Below are positions 63,390 to 64,000 of a DNA stretch of 64,000 nucleotides, in pieces (positions within the stretch are counted from its first letter, which is position 1; each line of letters begins with the position of its first letter). The notes under the pieces are model-generated. The model had not been told where the DNA came from, searched no databases, and worked only from the letters and a program-made list of their open reading frames with translations. The stretch comes from Ottelia alismoides. Taxonomy: Eukaryota > Streptophyta > Magnoliopsida > Alismatales > Hydrocharitaceae. The translations under genes were made by a program, and so were the position numbers. The stretch lies in contig JAZKJV010003379.1 in NCBI GenBank assembly GCA_037367405.1, forward strand, positions 124,001 to 188,000, written 5' to 3'.

Positions 63390-64000
63390 CTCCCCCTCAA
63401 GCTGGAGCATATATATCTATCATGCTCAGCTTGGAACAACAGTTATGGAAAGGACCTCTAGCCAGTGACTTAGTAAACATGTCTGCAATTTGATCTCCTG
63501 ACGCAACATGAGATGCTGAAATAAACCACTTCTGGATCAAGTCCCGAGTGTAGTGGCAGTCTACCTCGATGTGCTTTGTTCTTTCATGGAATGCTGGATT
63601 GTTGGCTATAAATAAAGCTGCCTGATTATGACATTTGAGGTGCATAGGAAGAGGTACTTCGATTATTAAGTCAGTAAAGACAGACTTGACCCACATCATC
63701 TCAGTACGCCTTGAGCCATTGCCCTATATTCTGATTCTGCACTGGAACGAGCAACAACAGTCTATTTCTTACTCTTTCATGAGACTGGTGAGCTGCCAAC
63801 AAAGACAATAAAGCCTGAAGTAGACTTCCTGTTATTAGGACACCCAGCATAATCTGCATCAGCATACCCAGTGACTGAGAGAGATGTATCTCTTCTAAAC
63901 AGAAGACCTGCGCCTGGAGATGACTTCAAGTATCTCAGAATCATGAATACAGCATCCATGTGCACCTGCCTGGGTTGCTCCATGAACTGACTCACTTTAC
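63248..64000 (-). mobile_element. Minus-strand Ty1/Copia, 3' end (continues off the window)
   Basis: 3' LTR 63389-63248 (142 bp, TGTTACAATAC start, CTCAACA end, TATATAAGAGGGCTC promoter) is preceded by CTTGAGGGGGAG. RNase H coding follows: [20 protein letters not shown] (about 63870-63815), [20 protein letters not shown] (about 63630-63570), ending LSMIDIYAP at 63400. A frame break at about 63700-63780 separates the two pieces. Same family as 34346-39308 and 49539-54112. Confidence 0.88.

Overview
This is a 64 kb piece of plant nuclear DNA, probably from an angiosperm and plausibly a monocot. The evidence is two intron-rich plant genes, plant-specific transposon families (Copia and Gypsy lineages, L1 and RTE LINEs, Tourist-like MITEs, MULEs, a plant-mobile-domain element) and several GC-rich low-complexity cargoes of the kind seen in monocot Pack-MULEs. 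No bacterial gene, rRNA, CRISPR array or organellar block is visible. Most of the window is transposable elements of different ages nested in one another.

Only two host genes are convincing, and both run off the window. (1) On the minus strand at 6449-8281 are seven intact exons encoding the N-terminal 409 residues of a MAP65 microtubule cross-linker. Its C-terminal exons are not in the 6.4 kb to the left, which holds a gypsy relic, a GC-rich MULE, a TRIM nested in a MITE, and further MITEs. (2) On the plus strand, four exons (33539-33775, 33866-33923, 40728-40795, 56225-56404) join in frame into the N-terminal 181 residues of a plastid-type M48 metallopeptidase (homologous to Arabidopsis At3g27110). 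Intron 2 is 6.8 kb and intron 3 is 15.4 kb, both filled with retroelements. Intron 4 is at least 7.6 kb, so the HExxH exon lies beyond the right edge.

Layout. 1-3600: four kinds of MITE, one split by a TRIM. 4531-5743: GC-rich MULE with a perfect 9-bp TSD. 6.0-8.3 kb: gypsy fragment and MAP65. 9.07-15.3 kb: a decayed minus-strand reverse-transcriptase element split by a very young non-autonomous LTR element (12260-14975). 15.2-17.8 kb: G-rich minisatellite, Tourist MITE nested in a Tourist MITE, and a MULE. 17957-23337: near-full-length L1 LINE with a 15-bp TSD and an intact 1099-codon ORF2. 23931-25950: a 2 kb element with very long TIRs, perfect hairpins, a palindrome array and a plant-mobile-domain gene fragment. 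26.0-27.2 kb: Copia gag/protease relic. 29.1-31.5 kb: Gypsy LTR remnant with a nested 260-bp MULE MITE. 33.1 kb: TRIM-type solo LTR just upstream of the M48 gene. 34346-39308: Copia with 141-143-bp LTRs. 40.1 kb: tail fragment of the 9-15 kb reverse-transcriptase family. 43078-48035: almost intact Tork/Tnt1-like Copia. 49539-54112: minus-strand Copia whose LTR holds a Pack-MULE carrying a carboxylesterase fragment. 55.5-61 kb: L1 and RTE LINE relics. 61-63.25 kb: Gypsy-like relic. 63248-64000: another minus-strand Copia leaving the window.

The most unusual items are the plant-mobile-domain element with asymmetric palindrome arrays (and a decayed relative inside the M48 intron), the TRIM carrying an inverted LTR end whose insertion point can be proved from the interrupted MITE, the carboxylesterase-carrying Pack-MULE inside a Copia LTR, and the dispersed reverse-transcriptase family whose clade I cannot assign. 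I could run no searches, so identities rest on motif and family recognition.
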